A stretch of 64,000 bases of DNA from Atherinomorus stipes (lineage: Eukaryota; Chordata; Actinopteri; Atheriniformes; Atherinidae): assembly GCA_023101725.1 (NCBI GenBank), contig JALJCO010013414.1, positions 1 through 64,000 on the forward strand. The letters are read 5' to 3'. Shown piece after piece: positions 34,219-49,200 of this stretch. The translations under genes were made by a program, and so were the position numbers. The stretch's first letter is position 1, and every line of letters begins with the position of its first letter. A model generated the notes under the pieces. The model was not told the origin of the DNA and did not search any database. It saw only the letters and a list, made by a program, of their open reading frames with translations.

Positions 34219-37200
34219 CTGCAAACAGAAGAAGAAGAGGAAATGTTCTGGATCAGCAGATGAGAGGTTTCTAACCGGCTGCATCGCTCAGAGCAGCAGA
34301 AAGCCGCAAATCTTAGCGGTGCTTAAACTCCAGCTACAAATTCTTCTCATGCCAGGTGTCTGAAAATAACTCTGCATGTCCCGGCACGGCTCAGAGCTGG
34401 ACACGTAACCAGCTCAGTTACAGGAACAATGGCCGCACAGATGCACCATTAACCCACATTTAGTCCTTAAACGCGCTACAGAAGAGGTTTCTTTAAACAA
34501 TTTTTGCAATATTTCATAAAATCTGGTTCACTACCCCATAAACTATGATTCATTAAAAGCTTTAAGTATATACAGGGCTCCTACATGTTTTTACAAGTTA
34601 AACTTAAGACTAAGACCTTCTTAAGACCACTTAGAACTAGATTTAATGCCCATTTCATGGCCACACTGGAAAAAACACAGATCCCGCTGCAATACCAAGA
34701 TAATGTCAAAAAAGATAGATTGAACAAAAACAATCACACATATAAGCAGAATGCTGTATGTTAACAAAAAAAACCTCACAAATACACACAATTCTCAATT
34801 CACTGAAAGGTTGCTTTCTGTCACGTGTAAATAAAGCTTCCTCTGCGTGTTTGGTTAAATGTTCCCGATCATTTCTACCTGCAAAGTCAGCCAGAAACTG
34901 GTTTCCAGTTTCATGATAATGGTCAAGTTGGAGCAGGAGGAGGTTAGTGAACTACTGTACTGTCACTTTGTAGACGTGTGTGTCAGACATTTCTGAATGA
35001 CTGGTTTGTATACAGGCTTCGTCAAGATTTACTGGTTGGGAAAAACACACGAACCTCGTTTTTCTTTCCTGCTGTCATTTTGTCACACGTGACAGAAATC
35101 TGTTGTAGCATCACTGTCACATAATTTAAGAGCAACCATATGAAATTCAAGAACTAAACTGTCAAATGTAAGGATTTTTCTAAGGTATTAAATGCAGTTT
35201 TGTAAATTCAAGACTTTTAAGACTTTAAAGGGACTAGAGGCAGGAATTGTGAAAGAATAAACGAAGCGTTAAAAACCAAAATTAACGAGCCCACCCACGT
35301 CTCCGTGGCCTTGAACAGGCTGTGTGCTGCATAAAGCGCTATGATTCGGTGGCTGAATTTCCAGCGCAGTCCTGCGGATGTGACGTCAAATGACGCTGCA
35401 TCCGTGTCCCAGACAGTTTTGATGCAGGAAGGAGACGGTTGCGGTGAATTCTAACACTGTAAGCGATAGTTATGGATTCTTCTGCGTCAGCAAATGATCC
35501 AGATCAACTGAAAGTCTCTAAAAAGTGGAACTACGAAGAAAAAGACCATCAGCGTAGCAAACGACGTTATAGCTTCAGTTTGTGCTCCCGTGACGGCTTG
35601 GCTCGTGGCTGCAGTTACCCGCAGCGCCAGTCACGAGTCTCATTTCTTAATCTTGCCTCTAGATCCTTTAAAGGTGCCATGACATCACATTTCACTTTTC
35701 TGGGGTTTTGGGTGTATAATATGATCTGTTGTGCACTGATGAGGTCATGTGAATGTCCAGAGTGAGAAACAAAGTTCCTGATCATAGTCAGTCAGCTTTG
35801 TCTCTCTGCTCAGAAACAGTTGAATCAGACAGCAGGCTATCATTCTACGTAGTTCTATCATTCTACGTAATTTAATTGCTCCAATAAGAGCACACTATCA
35901 AGTAAACAGCGCCCCCCTCTCTCTCCTAACGGTCTTGCATCGGAGTATTTACATGTGCAGTAATGCCAACAACATAAACTAGTTTTTAACTGCTATGTCA
36001 TCACTCCTTTTAAAGGAATAGTTCACCCTCAGAATGATGTAACTTTATTTTCCACTTACCCTGATGGTGAGCAAGACTTGGAGCACTTTTTAATATGTCA
36101 AATGCAGATGGAGTTCAGGGCGACTCTCGTTTCCCCCAATGGAGTTCGCCAGGGTCCGAGCCAAAAGGTCCATAAAAGTCCACAAAAAATAGTCAATATT
36201 CCTCCATACTGCTCGTCCCATGTAATCCATGTTTCCTGAGTGGGTAGTGTCCAGAATTTACTTGAAACTACGCCATTTAATATTTTTTTAGAGTCTAAAA
36301 AGGAGTTTTGTTTACGTCCATGAAGCACGCACATGCGCATTCACGAAACTACGGAAGCCTCGGCGTTCAGAGCCCACTCTGCCGATAATGAAAGCGTAGA
36401 AGAAGAAATTCACTGTTTACATTGTGGTAAGAGCGCAAGAGCTCTAAACAAACCGGGACAAACACAGGAGGGGTTGGATATTGATCTAAAAGAAAGAAAG
36501 AAAGAAAAGAGAACGCACGATCTCGTTGCCGTGCTTCCGTAGTTTCGTGAATGCGCATGTGCGCGCTTCCTGGACGTAAACAATACTCCTTTTTAGACTC
36601 TAAAAATATAATAAATGGCGTAGTTTCAAGTAAATTCTGGACGCTACCCACTCAGGACACTTGGACTACATGGGACGAGCAGTATGGAGGAATATTGACT
36701 ATTTTTTGTGGACTTTTATGGACCTTTTTGGCTCGGACCCTGGCGGAACTCCATTGGGGGGAAACAAGAAGTCGCCCTGAACTCCATCTGCATTTGACAT
36801 ATTAAAAAAGTGGTCCAGAGTCTTGCTCACCATCAGGGTAAGTGGGAAATAAAGTTACATCATTCTGAGGGTGAACTATTCCTTTAAGAGCGCAGGAACC
36901 TGCAAATAAATATTATTCTACATCAGCTGTGAAAGTAACAGGGCTGGACAAACATCCTCCAATCATCTCTGCATTCCTTACATTTTTCATTTTTCTACTG
37001 GCTTGTCAATCACTTTTACACCGTAGTCAGAGTGATTGACAGTCAGTTCAACGGATAATAGGAGAGACTGATCAATGAGAATGATTGATTGGAGAGAAGG
37101 TAGCTAACGATCATTGTTTAGGGATGCACGACATTGGAATTTTTGCCGATATCCAATATGCCGATATTTCAAAACTCATTTGGCCGACCAGCGATATTGA

Positions 37201-40200
37201 TACCGATGTTAAAGCTGAAAAATGAATTATGTAACATTCGTTCCTCGTGCAAAACTAGAAAAATACCTCAACTTGTGTTATTTATAAAAAGTCAAACTTA
37301 AAGACAGTTGTTCAAACAAAACTAATAGGATTTGTGCGTTATATCCTAGAACCACCTGGATTTTCTTCTCCCTGAAGAAAAAAAACTAACAAAAAACAAT
37401 ACCTAAAAACAGAGGATATTTAGTTATTTACACAAACGACCGTATAGAAACTCTGATCACACAGAACATCCTAAAAGAAACTGTTCCTTTAGAAGTTTGA
37501 AAGTCTAAAAAAAAGAAGTTTTAGAAGAAGAAGAAGTTTTTTTTGTTTTTTAGACTTTGGAAACAGCGGCATGATTGGTTAAATATCGGTGGAGTAGCCG
37601 ATATCAGTTACTCAGTTTTAAGGCCGATATAGGCTGATATCGATAGGAGGCGGGTTATATCGGGCATCCTGACTTCTGCTAGCAGTTAGCAACGTTCAGA
37701 AAACTACCGTCCGTTTACTTGCGTTTGTGACATGATGGAGAATCTGTAGCTGCTGAACACCGGCGTGGCTCGAGATCGTTGTTCTGTGGTCGGAGGAGGG
37801 AGCTGTGAATCCAGCCGGTTGGTCTTATGCATGCGCTTTATTCAAAACTCGCCAACAGCTTTCTGAAATGCCAAAATATCTCCCATAACGCCTTTAATAA
37901 AAGGTGAGAAATCATCACACGTTTACTCTGATGTGACGTCTGTCGTCATGGAAACGGGTTTCGTCACACTGGGTGCCACTTCCACTTTAAATATAGACAT
38001 TTTACATCTGTCAGGTCAAAGGTCAGCTGCACTGTGATGTCAAACTGTTTCAATCTGGTGTCTGCAACATCATCCATGTGTAAAACATTGTTATCGCCAT
38101 GGCAACGACTTGACATCAAGACGAAGTATAAAGCACCAAGAGGTGACACTCAACAGAACGCCCCATTCTAACATTTCACCCATTCGGATCTGCCATTTTG
38201 CACTGAAATGAGCAGTTTATCGGTAATGTACAGACCTAATAAAACACCAACGTTATTACTAAAAGCTTAAAACTTCTTAACTATTGTTAAAATGCGTTAA
38301 CACAGACCAAGCCCATCAGGAGAAAGGTAATTACATCCATTCCCACCACCAGTAGTTCTATTGAATTCATTTTTATTCACAAATCATTACTGTTTTCAAC
38401 AATCCCCACTAATCCTCGTGGAGATATAATATAGACCAAGTAGCCTAGATTGTAATCATATCATAACATTTATTATTTTGTTTTATTTTTATCATAATTA
38501 CATTATAACATTTTTAATTTAATTTAATTTAGATTTTAATATAATTATATTATAAAATGTATTATATTTTTATTTTATTCTAATTATATAATAAAATGTA
38601 TTATAATTTAATTTTATTTCACTATATTATAAAATGCATTATAATTGTATTTGATTTTAACTTTATTATAATTATAAAATTTATCAGAATTTTATTTAAT
38701 TTAATTTCATTATAATTATATTATAAAATTGATTAGAATTTGATCTTATTTTAATTTCATTATAAAATTGTATACTATTATATTATAATGGGGGGTGAGA
38801 TGCATCGAGCTGCTGCTCAACCTCACATGAACTCTTGTTTTTATCAGTCGTTTCCATGACAACGACTGATACTTGAGTCAGTGGATTTTTCTTGCAGGTG
38901 CAGCTGGACACTCATAGCGCGTCTGATGGAGGCGAGTATCTGTACATGACCGGGTCTGGGATCACTTTAATGGGAAAGTCTTCCTCAAATTGATAATTTC
39001 ACAATATTTATTCAAATAAGAAGGAAACAAAAAAATTACTAATAATTTAGTGAAATAAAGTATTGTTTTTGAGTTGGGGTTGAAAAGAATTAAAAATTAA
39101 TTAATTGAAAAAGAACACGTTGCTCATGAACAGTGGACAAAATACCTGTAAACAAGTGCAGAACTGTTATTGAACATTACAGAAATCACCTGATTGCAGT
39201 GATTGTCTCAAAGTGTTGCTCAACAACATTTCCATTTAGAGGCCCCATCATGCTAGTTTTATTCTTTGTTTTTAGCATTTCTGTTGAAAAACAATCCAAA
39301 ATCATTATGATTTAAAAAAAAAATGTATTTATTATTATATTGTGAAGTTTGGGACCACTGCCCTGTTGGATTTAATGAGAAAGTGATCCCAAACTTTTGG
39401 GCGGTAGTGTATGTGTCAGCCAGGATATTCTCAGCCTGACGCTTCACCAGACACTGATGCAGAGCTCGGATTACACGGGGGCTTTAGGGGAGCCTTATTT
39501 TCGGGTGTGCACCAGCTTTGCATGTTCCTCGGTTAAAAGCACGGCTGCTGTTGCTGCAGGCAGCCGATTCCATCAGAAACAGCTCACACAGACAGCAAGC
39601 TTGATTTTTTAATAATCATAAAAGGAAGATGAAGTTGCTGTTTGGCAGAAACTGAGCTTTTGTCTAATCACACGTTTGGAAAATTGAATTAAATCAATAA
39701 ACAAATAATGCTGATGGATGAATGCTACTTTTTTTCTTTTTTAAAGAAAAATCTTAGGGAATCTCAGGGGAAAATGAAATGTAACCCAGGGCTCCAGACT
39801 GCCACCATTTTGGTTGCATATGCGACCAAAAATTTTCTCATTGCACCTAACTTTTTTTCTTCAGATCAGTCTCTCATTGGATCATGTGACCTGGAGCGCT
39901 TTGCTTTATGGCTCGCTGACTTCATCAACATCGACACCTTCACATTTGATATCAGTAATATCCCCTATGTATCTCCCTGCTGTTCACCTGATGACCTGGT
40001 TTCCCACTACAATCAAAATCTTCACTCTCCTGGACACCCATGCTCCTCTGAAATCTAGATCAGTCTCCTTCACCCACTCAGCTCCCTGGTTCAGTCCTGC
40101 TCTATTCATTCATTCATTCATTTTCTGTACCGCTTATCCAGTTCAGGGTCGCGGGGGTTGCTGGAGCCTATCCCAGCTATTATCAGGCGAGAGGCGGGGT

Positions 40201-43200
40201 ACACCCTGGACAGGTCGCCAGTCTGTCACAGGGCCTCACTCCTGCTCTATGTCAACTCAAATCTCGCGGTCGTCAGTTGGAACGCCTTGCCAATAAAACT
40301 GGACTCACCATTCACAGAAATATGTACAAGGACCACAGTACACTGTACAAGACCTCCCTCTCCTCCGCCAAATCTGCATACTACTCCAACTTAATCCACT
40401 CCAATTGTAACAACTCCAAAACCCTCTTTCCCCTTCTCACCTCCGTCAAAAAACCTCCTGACTCTCTTCCCCATCATATGCAATCCCATGACTTCTGCAA
40501 TAAACTAATGTCCTTTTTCGTCTCCAAAATCACAGATATCCATAAACACAGCTGCAGTTTCTGGAGGTGACCTCGCTACCCCCTACCCATCTCTTGCAAC
40601 CACCCTCTCCAGTTTTGACCTTCCCTCTGTTCAAGCCATCTCTGACTTCATTCATAAATCCAAACCTTCCACATGTCAGCTCGATCCTCTCCCGTCCACC
40701 CTGGTTAAATCCTGCTGTTCTTCACTTGCTCTTCTCATCACCAAAATCATCAGCTCCTCCTTAAGCTCTGGTTTAGTCCCCTCTGCACTCAAAACCGCCA
40801 CAGTCACCCCAATTCTGAAAAAACCTGGCCTGGACCCCACCGACTTCAACAACTTGCATCCCATATTCAGTCTACCCTCATATCCAAAATTCTGGAAAAA
40901 TCTGTTGCCTCCCAACTCCACAACCACCTGATGTCCAACAATATTTACGAACAGTTTCAATCTGGCTTCCATCCCCTGCACAGTACTGAAACCGCACTCA
41001 TCAAGATCTCTGACGACCTCCTCATGGCTTCTGACTCTGGACTACTTTCCATCCTCATTTTCCTGGACCTTACAGCAGCTTTTGACACCATTTCCCACGC
41101 CACTCTCCTCAGTCGATTATCATCCATCAGTATCAGCCACACCCCTCTAGCCTGGTTCACTTCATATCTCTCTGATAGGACACAGTTCATACAACTCAAA
41201 TCTCATGAATCCATCTCCTTCCCCCTTTCTGCTGATGTGCCCCAAGGTTCTGTCCTGGGGCCCCTCTTGTTTATTATTTACATCCTCCCTCTTGGCTATA
41301 TCCTCCGTAAGCATCACATCAAATTCCACTGCTACGCGGACCACACCCAGCTCAACCACTCCACTCAACCATCTGCCTCACTCCCACCAACTTCCCTCAC
41401 CCTCTGTCTCCAAGAAATCCATTCTTGGTTTTCATCCAACTTCCTCAAACTGAACAGCTCCAAAACCCAAGTCCTCCTTGTAGGCACACCTCACACTCTT
41501 TCCAAAGCCAATAACTTCTCCATTACCCTCAATGACTCAACTGTCCTCCCCTCCTCTCAGGTTAAGAGTCCGGGTGTCGTCCTCGACAACACACTCTCCT
41601 TCCAGTCTCACATTAATAACATCACCCGGTCCGCCTACTTCCACCTGCGTAACATCTCTCGTCTCCGTCCCTCTCTCACTCCCCAAACCACCGCCATCCT
41701 TGTTCACAGTCTCATTACTGTAATTCACTTCTTTTCGGCCTCCCAAATAAGTCCCTCCGTAAAAACTGCAGCTCCTCCAAAACTCTGCACCACGCCAGAT
41801 TACATGCACCACCATTTCTCATCATATCACTCCCATCCTGCAACAACTCCACTGGCTCCCCATCAAACAAAGAATCATCTTCAAACTCCTCCTCACTACT
41901 TTTAAGGCCCTCTATAACATGGCTCCATCTTACATCTCTGATCTCCTTCATGTTAACACCCCTACCCGGCCGCTCCCTACGATCCTCCAGCTCTCCGTTC
42001 CCCCAGCCCGTCTTGTCTCAATGGGGAGCCGGGCATTTAGTCGCTCTGCTCCCCATCTCTGGAACTCCCACCCTCCTGATCTCCGTATTCTGGACTCCTT
42101 CCCTCTTTTCAAATCCAGACTCAAAACCTTCCTGTTCAGACATTCCACTTAAATCCACATGCATCACTCCGATGTTGTTTTCCTCTGTTTTACTTCCTGT
42201 TGTTTTGTTTTCTATTGTATCGCTCATGCTTGTGTTTTATTTGATATACTTAATTCATCCTAATTAGCGAGCCAATTAGGAAATTCATTCTCTGCATTTT
42301 CACCCATGTCAGGTTGAAAATGCAGAGAGCAGTGGGCTACTATATAAAACGCTCGGGGAGCGGTTGGTGGGCAGTTGGTGGTGGGGGGGGGGGGGGGGGC
42401 TAAGGACCTTGCTCAAGGGTCCACAGTGGTTCACGTGAGTGCCGTGTCAGGGACTCAAACCCGGGTCTGCCGCGTCAAAGACCGCAACATTAACCACTAC
42501 GCTATCCACTCCCCCCGTTTAAAAACCTTTAAGTTGTTTCCTCCAAAATGTTTTGTTTGCTACTGACAACATTAAAGACAGTTTCCTAAACCTCATTATT
42601 GTTAAATAAATTCAATCATCATCAATGTAAATGTAAAATGATCAAAAGAAAATCTTGAACCTGGATTAAAAATCAGCTGCTGACAGCCATGCTGGAAACA
42701 TACTGGTGCACCTAAACTTTTTGCTGGTGCACCCAAACTACAAAGTTAGGTGCACCGGTGCAACCAGTGCTGAAAGTTCGTCTGCAGCCCTGCAACCTGG
42801 AGACCAGCTGCTCTCAGGGCTCCCTGTTTGAGTATCATCCGAGTGTGTTGAGGGGAACCGAGCTCCCTTCATCTTCTCCGTGCTTCCAACGGTGACCTGA
42901 TGAAGTTTCTGGACGACGTCTGTATTTCTGTCAGTCTCGTATCCTCTGCTGAGCTTCTGGGGGAGACCTGATCCCCGTCAGTTCAGGCGTTACCTGACAT
43001 GGCTGAATTACTAACTCCTCCTTTGGCTCAGGGGCTGAACAGATGCAGCTTCCACCGTATTCCATGTTTTCTAGTAATGATCAATATCGTACTCTTTACT
43101 ATCGCAAACATCCGTATGAATCAGAGGCAACATAGGGATCAATATCTTGCTCACTGCAGTCTGGGGAAGTCAGGACTGAACCAGGAGGAAGAGCAGATGC

Positions 43201-46200
43201 AGTCTTCCTCCTGAGCTGATGTAAATATTAACGTCTGTATGTTGTTCACGTCATATAATCTTCTACATGGCTGTTTAAAGCTGAAAAGGCTGAAATGTGT
43301 TTCTGTCTGAAAGTGGTTTGTTTCAACATTTCAGACCCAATGTAGATAAAAATAGGGTTTTTATTCACTGAGGACAGTAAAAGACAACATATTCTGAGGT
43401 CCCAAATCATGAAGATGAACATAACTGAGGAGTAATTCTTCTCGTACTTCCATCTTTTACTTGTTAGTTTAGTTTAGTTAATTTTAATTTATGTTTAGTT
43501 AATTACCCCGTTACTGAAAAAAGTAGTAATGCAGTTTACTCTAACGCTGTTATTCCCATCACTGGTTACAGTTTTGGATTTTTACTTAATTTAAAAGGTG
43601 TCATCACCCAGAAATCCCACTTTTTCACGTTAGAACAGGACCTCAGTTATAACGTGCCAGGAACTCCGGAAAGTGAAAGTAACTTCATCTTTGAGTGCGG
43701 GCTCTCTCTTCTCACCAGAACCGGCCACAAACACGCGCTCTCCACAGTACGCGAATTGGATTTCTCTCTCCCAATGACGTAAACGAGAGAGGCTGCTAGC
43801 TGCTAAGCTAGCCTCTTTAGCACCACCTGAAGGCAGCTGATTACCTGCCACGGAGTAGACCAGCTTTGTCAGAAAGGACGCCAGCGACGAGAAGGAGAAG
43901 GAGGGAGATTACCATGCTGAGTTGCCTCGGCAGAAGTTCAGCAGTTTTCAGTGCTCTAACAGGACGGACAGCTTTACCAGGGAGCAGTGGATTGTATTTA
44001 TCAGTGAGGATGTGCAGTCGGTAAGTGTTGCTGCTGTGTAACTTATTATCTTTTGTGTCAGAGACCAGTAAACGATGGTAGATAAACGGACAAGCTGCTA
44101 ATGTAGCTACAGAAGCTAACACTGTTTGGTTAACTTCACGTCAGACATCCGCTCCTTATATTCATCAGAGTCCAGCCCTTTTACTCCGGATCCTCTCTAT
44201 CAACCGTACTGTTACGTTTTTATCACGTTTTTCTCTGTTGGGACATCATTTCCTTCACCTGCTCTGTCCTGGTAAAACTTTGTTTTGGTTTTGACGTTTG
44301 CCTTGTGAACGCGCTTACAGACAGGTCTAACTCTCGTACGTATTCTCGCGACAAACAATAGCTGGGGATTAAAAGAGGTTAAAATGAGCTCATTAAATTT
44401 ATGTCCCACCCAACTAGAATTAAAAATTTATTTGAAGATAATTTAAAAAGGATTGTGTATGTAAAACAGCAGGTTATGACACCTTTAAGTTTTATTTAGT
44501 TTTGACTTCTTTTTTTTTTTTCAATTCAGTTAGTTTTAGTTAGTTTTTTGAGCAGGTTTGCTAGTTTTGATCAGTTTTTTTTTTTTTTGGGGGGGGTGTT
44601 TAGTTTTAGTTTAGTCTTTATTAGTTTCAGTGTTAGTTTTTTTTTTTTTGGGGGGGGGGGGGGGGTGTAAATTGTATGTATTTTTCTGGTGTGTCATTCA
44701 AAATTATCAGAAAGTCACTTAGAGTAAAACCAGTAGTGCAAACAAAATAGATTAAATAAAAATAGATTTCATATCAACCAAAAAGGCTTATGTATTAAAT
44801 ACATTTACAAAGACTAAAACTAAGGAAGTTTTTGCGATAGTTAGTTTTAGTTAGTTTCGTAAAGATACAGTACAGTTTAAGTAAGTTAGCATTTTTAAAA
44901 AACTGTCATTTTTATTTCTATTTCAGTTAACAAAAATGTTTTTTTTTATTTTAGTTTTGGTTAACTATAATAAGCTTACCCCAAACACACTGCCTGCTGA
45001 CTGAAGGAAATCACTGCACCTCCAGGCTGAACTATTATTTAGAGATCTATGAAGACATTCTTGTGCACTTCTGTAAAACTTCACTCCGGCCTTGGTAATG
45101 CTGAGCAGGGCTGCCACCCGCAGCGCTCCACCGAGCAGCTGGCGTGTTACATGATACTGAACGGCATCCAGCGAGCTCTCCAGCAGTGAATGGTCTCTAT
45201 AGTTATCGCTCTAAGCGATCGTGCCCTCTCCTCTCTCAGTACCTGCAATGCTGGAGTATTGATCATATAACACGGCGTTTGTTTGCCGAGCTCAGGAGGA
45301 CAGAGGTGGATTCAGACGCCACCCTCCATCTGCTGTTTGGTTTTACGGCTTGGCTTCTATGGTAACGGCAGGCCGTCTCTCGCAGCTGAAAAGTCAGAGA
45401 GGTGAGCAGACTTACTGCCGACGTCCAGCCGGGCGTTGCATGTGGACATGCCGGCTTCGTTGATGGCAGACAGCGTGTACCAGCCAGCATCCGACTTCAT
45501 CACCCTCTCTATCAACAAACACTGCCGACCTGAACCGTCCTGGTACAGACTGGAGGGACAGGAGGATGCTCAAGTTAGCACACGCAGACAAAACAAAGGT
45601 TTACACTCATGATAAAGAGCATTAACCCTTAAAACTCCATTAGATCATCACTAATATATACAGAACAGTATATCACATCCAGGATTATAATCCAGCCACT
45701 AAACGTTGTGATAACACCATTATTAATCCCATCTTCATCATAAAACATCACTATCACTATGTTGCTAAAGATTTTGATGCCGACTGGGATTAAAGGTTCT
45801 GATGCCGACTAAGATTAAAGGTTCTGATGCAGACTGGGATTAAAGGTTCTGATGCCGACTGGGATTAAAGGTTCTGATGCCGACTGGGATTAAAGGTTCT
45901 GATGCCGACTGGGATTAAAGGTTCTGATGCCGACTGGGATTAAAGGTTGCGATGCTGACAGGGATTAAAGGTTCTGATGCTGACTGGGATTAAAGGTTCT
46001 GATGCTGACTGGGATTAAAGGTTCTGATGCTGACAGGGATTAAAGGTTCTGATGCTGACTGGGATTAAAGGTTCTGATGCCGACAGGGATTAAAGGTTCT
46101 GATGCAGACAGGGATTAAAGGTTGCGATGCTGACAGGGATTAAAGGTTCTGATGCTGACTGGGATTAAAGGTTCTGATGCTGACTGGGATTAAAGGTTCT

Positions 46201-49200
46201 GATGCTGACAGGGATTAAAGGTTCTGATGCCGACAGGGAATAAAGGGTCTGCTTCTACATGCATTTTCACATAGAGAAAATGTTTTGGAGTTTTAAGGGT
46301 TAAAGGTGATTAAACTCAACTGGTTCTGCAATGGAGGACAGACTGCAGCAAAAACCAAAATGCATGCGACACCTGACAGGCTGGTACCTCATTCTGTTGG
46401 GGTCAATGCGCAGCATGTCTTTATCTTTCTTCCAGAAAAGCTGCGGCGGAGGAGAAGCATCCACCTTACATTCTAACCGAACAGTGTCGCCCTCCAGAGC
46501 TCTGGTGTTCAGCATCTTCTGAACAAAGGTAGGAGGGCGGAGAGCTTCCTGAGCTAAAAAGAAGAAGAGGAAAAGTCAGGTAAACTCGCTCATCTCTAAG
46601 CTGCAAACACCTGCGTCGTATTGCAGTCACCTTTTACCTAATACGTCAAGCTTCATGGTAAATCTGCTCTCGCCAGCTCGGTTCTTGGCCACGCACTCAT
46701 ACACGCCAGCATGATGCACGGTGACGATCTCTATGATGAACGAGTGCATCCCTTTTTCACACACCAGCATCTTATGGTAGTCGTCTGGACGGATGGCTTT
46801 GCCGTCCAGGTACCAGGACACATCGGGGGTGGGCAAGCCTCCGACCTGCAGCGGTGAGAAAGAAGCGGAAGCTTCCTGATTTATGTGGATGAGGGAGCGC
46901 GCCAGGTTGTTAAGTAAACGTGAAAAGGTGTGTGTTAGTCACCTTGAAGTCGATCCTGCAGAAGCGTCCCTCCTCCACGGTGAGGTCTGGGGGGATCTGC
47001 AGGAAGCGAGGAGCGTAACATTTCTCCTGGATGGCTAATCCCTCGTTGCTCCTCTCATCTGTCCCCGAGTGGTGTCTCCCCCTGCGGAGACATCGTTTAT
47101 TCATCATCTCACTTCACTTCAGGGTGATAAGATTTTCCTGTCCATATGATAAGAGTAGTTTATGGTACTTTTTCCATCGATACCGATACTTTTTGTCCTT
47201 CAAGAAGAAAATCACACGATTGTACAGTTCGCATTAATATCTCAAATGCAAGGGCAATATTCGATATAACTAAAACTTGAGAACAAAAGTACTGGAAAGA
47301 AATGCTTTAAAACTTTAATAAATTATATTGATGAGTAAATTAAACATAAATGAGATTATATAATTTCAAATAACTTAAGTACAGGTTGAGATTATTTAAA
47401 TCTTTTCAGTGGAAAATGTTCAAATATAAATTAAAACATTATAAATATACCAAAGCATAATGTGCAATAACCTGTATTAAACCACTGAAAAAATACCAAA
47501 ACATCATCATCATCATCATCATCATCATCACTAACAGTAGCAGCAGCATCATGACATCTGCTAGGCTACCATCATCATGTGATACAGAAGCTAGAATCTG
47601 GCTGCTTTCACATCATTTCATTGCATAAAACTCTCAAAAGCGGAGAAAGTGCATGTTTTGTATCTGTACAGTAGTTTCTACAGCGGGTAAAAAAAAAAGT
47701 ATTGAACACGTCAACATTTTTCTCAGAAAATATATTTCTAGTAGAGCTATTGACATGAAATTTTCACCAGATGTCTGCAACAACCCAAGTAATGCACAAA
47801 CACAAAGAAATCCTAACATTTATGTCCATAAATGGGTGATTGACTGGTCCGTTCTAGCAGCTTTACTTTCTTCTTATTAAACCAGGTGAGTGTTTCTTGG
47901 CTGTGTGTTGGGACGGTCGTCTTGCTGAAAGATCCAGCCTCTTTTCATCTTCAGCAGATTCTGGTCCAGAATGTCTCTACTTTTCCCCATTCATTCTTCC
48001 CTTAGTGATATGAAGCCTGCTAGTATCACATGCTGAAAAACAGCCCCCACCATGATGTTCCCACCTCCAAACTTTGCTGTTGCTATGGTGTTTTTGGTGC
48101 CATTTCTCCTCCAAACATGTTGTGTCTTATGACATCTGAAGAGTCCAGTTCTGGTTTCATCTGACCAGACTGTGTTTTCCAGAACATCATGGGTTTGTCC
48201 AGATGTTGTGTTGCAAACTTCAAACCAGCATCAACCTGCTTTTTCTTCAGAAATGGAGTCTTGCGTGGTGTGCGTGCATGAAGGCCATGGCGGTTGAGTG
48301 CATTCCTTCTTGTTTTCTCTGAAACAACTGTAGCTGCTGGTTCCAGGTCTTTCTGAAGCTCTCCACGAGTGGTCCTGGGCTGTTGGAGAACCTTTCTGAT
48401 GATTGTTCTGACTCCTCTGTCTGAAATCTTGTGAGGAGCACCTGGCCGTGGCCACTTTATGACCATGCCGTGTTCTTTCCACTTCTGAATGATGGTCCCA
48501 ATGGTGCTCACTGGAACTTTCAGAAGTTTAGAAATGCACCTGGAACCAATGCCTTCAGTGTGTTTGCAATAATAAGGTTGTGTAGGTCTTTAGACAGCTC
48601 TTTGCTTTTACCCATCATGCAATGCTTCTTGTCTGACACCTTGGTGATGAGAAACCTTTTTAAAGGCATCAATCAGGACTAAACCAGCTGATATTACTTT
48701 GCACTGATAGTATTTAGAAAGTAATACTGTCTCCTGACAGACTCCAGCTGCTTTCTTGGCTTTTTCAGATCTTTTTGTCCTCCATTTCTTCATGTGTTGA
48801 ATACGTATTCCCTTTGTCATTTCACTATATTAAACATAACTTAATTTATGGACATAAATGTTTGGATTTCTTTGTATGTGTGCATTACTTGGGTTGTTGC
48901 CGACATGTGATGAAAATTTCATGTCAATAGCTCTACTAGAAATATATTTTCTGAGAAAAATGTTGACGTGTTTTATACTTTTTTTTACCTGCTGTACATA
49001 CTCAGAAATTGAATTTGATATTTTGTCTGGTTGTTATTTAAGTATCGACTCCAGGGTATCAGAACAGAAATGCCATATGCCCATCAGAACAGAAGATTGT
49101 AACAACAGAAACCTTGAAATAATCTTGACTTATTTTCATATTACGTCATTAGTTGTTTTGTTTCATAACATTTTATTTGCTTTAGTACAATTTCAAACAT

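Larger units (their letters stand above)
39860..42270 (+). mobile_element. L2/CR1-type LINE, decayed
   Basis: On the + strand, in broken frames: [30 protein letters not shown], a reverse transcriptase (40931-41905; [36 protein letters not shown] where YADD is expected) and the tail [36 protein letters not shown]. Frameshifts lie near 40570, 40870 and 41730, and the second catalytic Asp reads His, so it is inactive. An RTE tail fragment sits inside at 40105. Confidence 0.9.
39788..42795. mobile_element. hAT-like element that has received a LINE
   Basis: The left part CAGGGCTCCAGACTGCCACC with GCATATGCGACCAAAAATTT is mirrored after the LINE by AGTTAGGTGCACCGGTGCAA and GTCTGCAGCCCTG. The inverted ends fit a hAT terminus. 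No 8-bp duplication could be confirmed by eye. Confidence 0.5.

Noticed and set aside
35472..35765. 97-codon plus-strand frame starting [13 protein letters not shown]
   Set aside because: No recognised domain, it runs across a repeat edge, and no splice partners were found. It was considered as a transposon exon but could not be supported.
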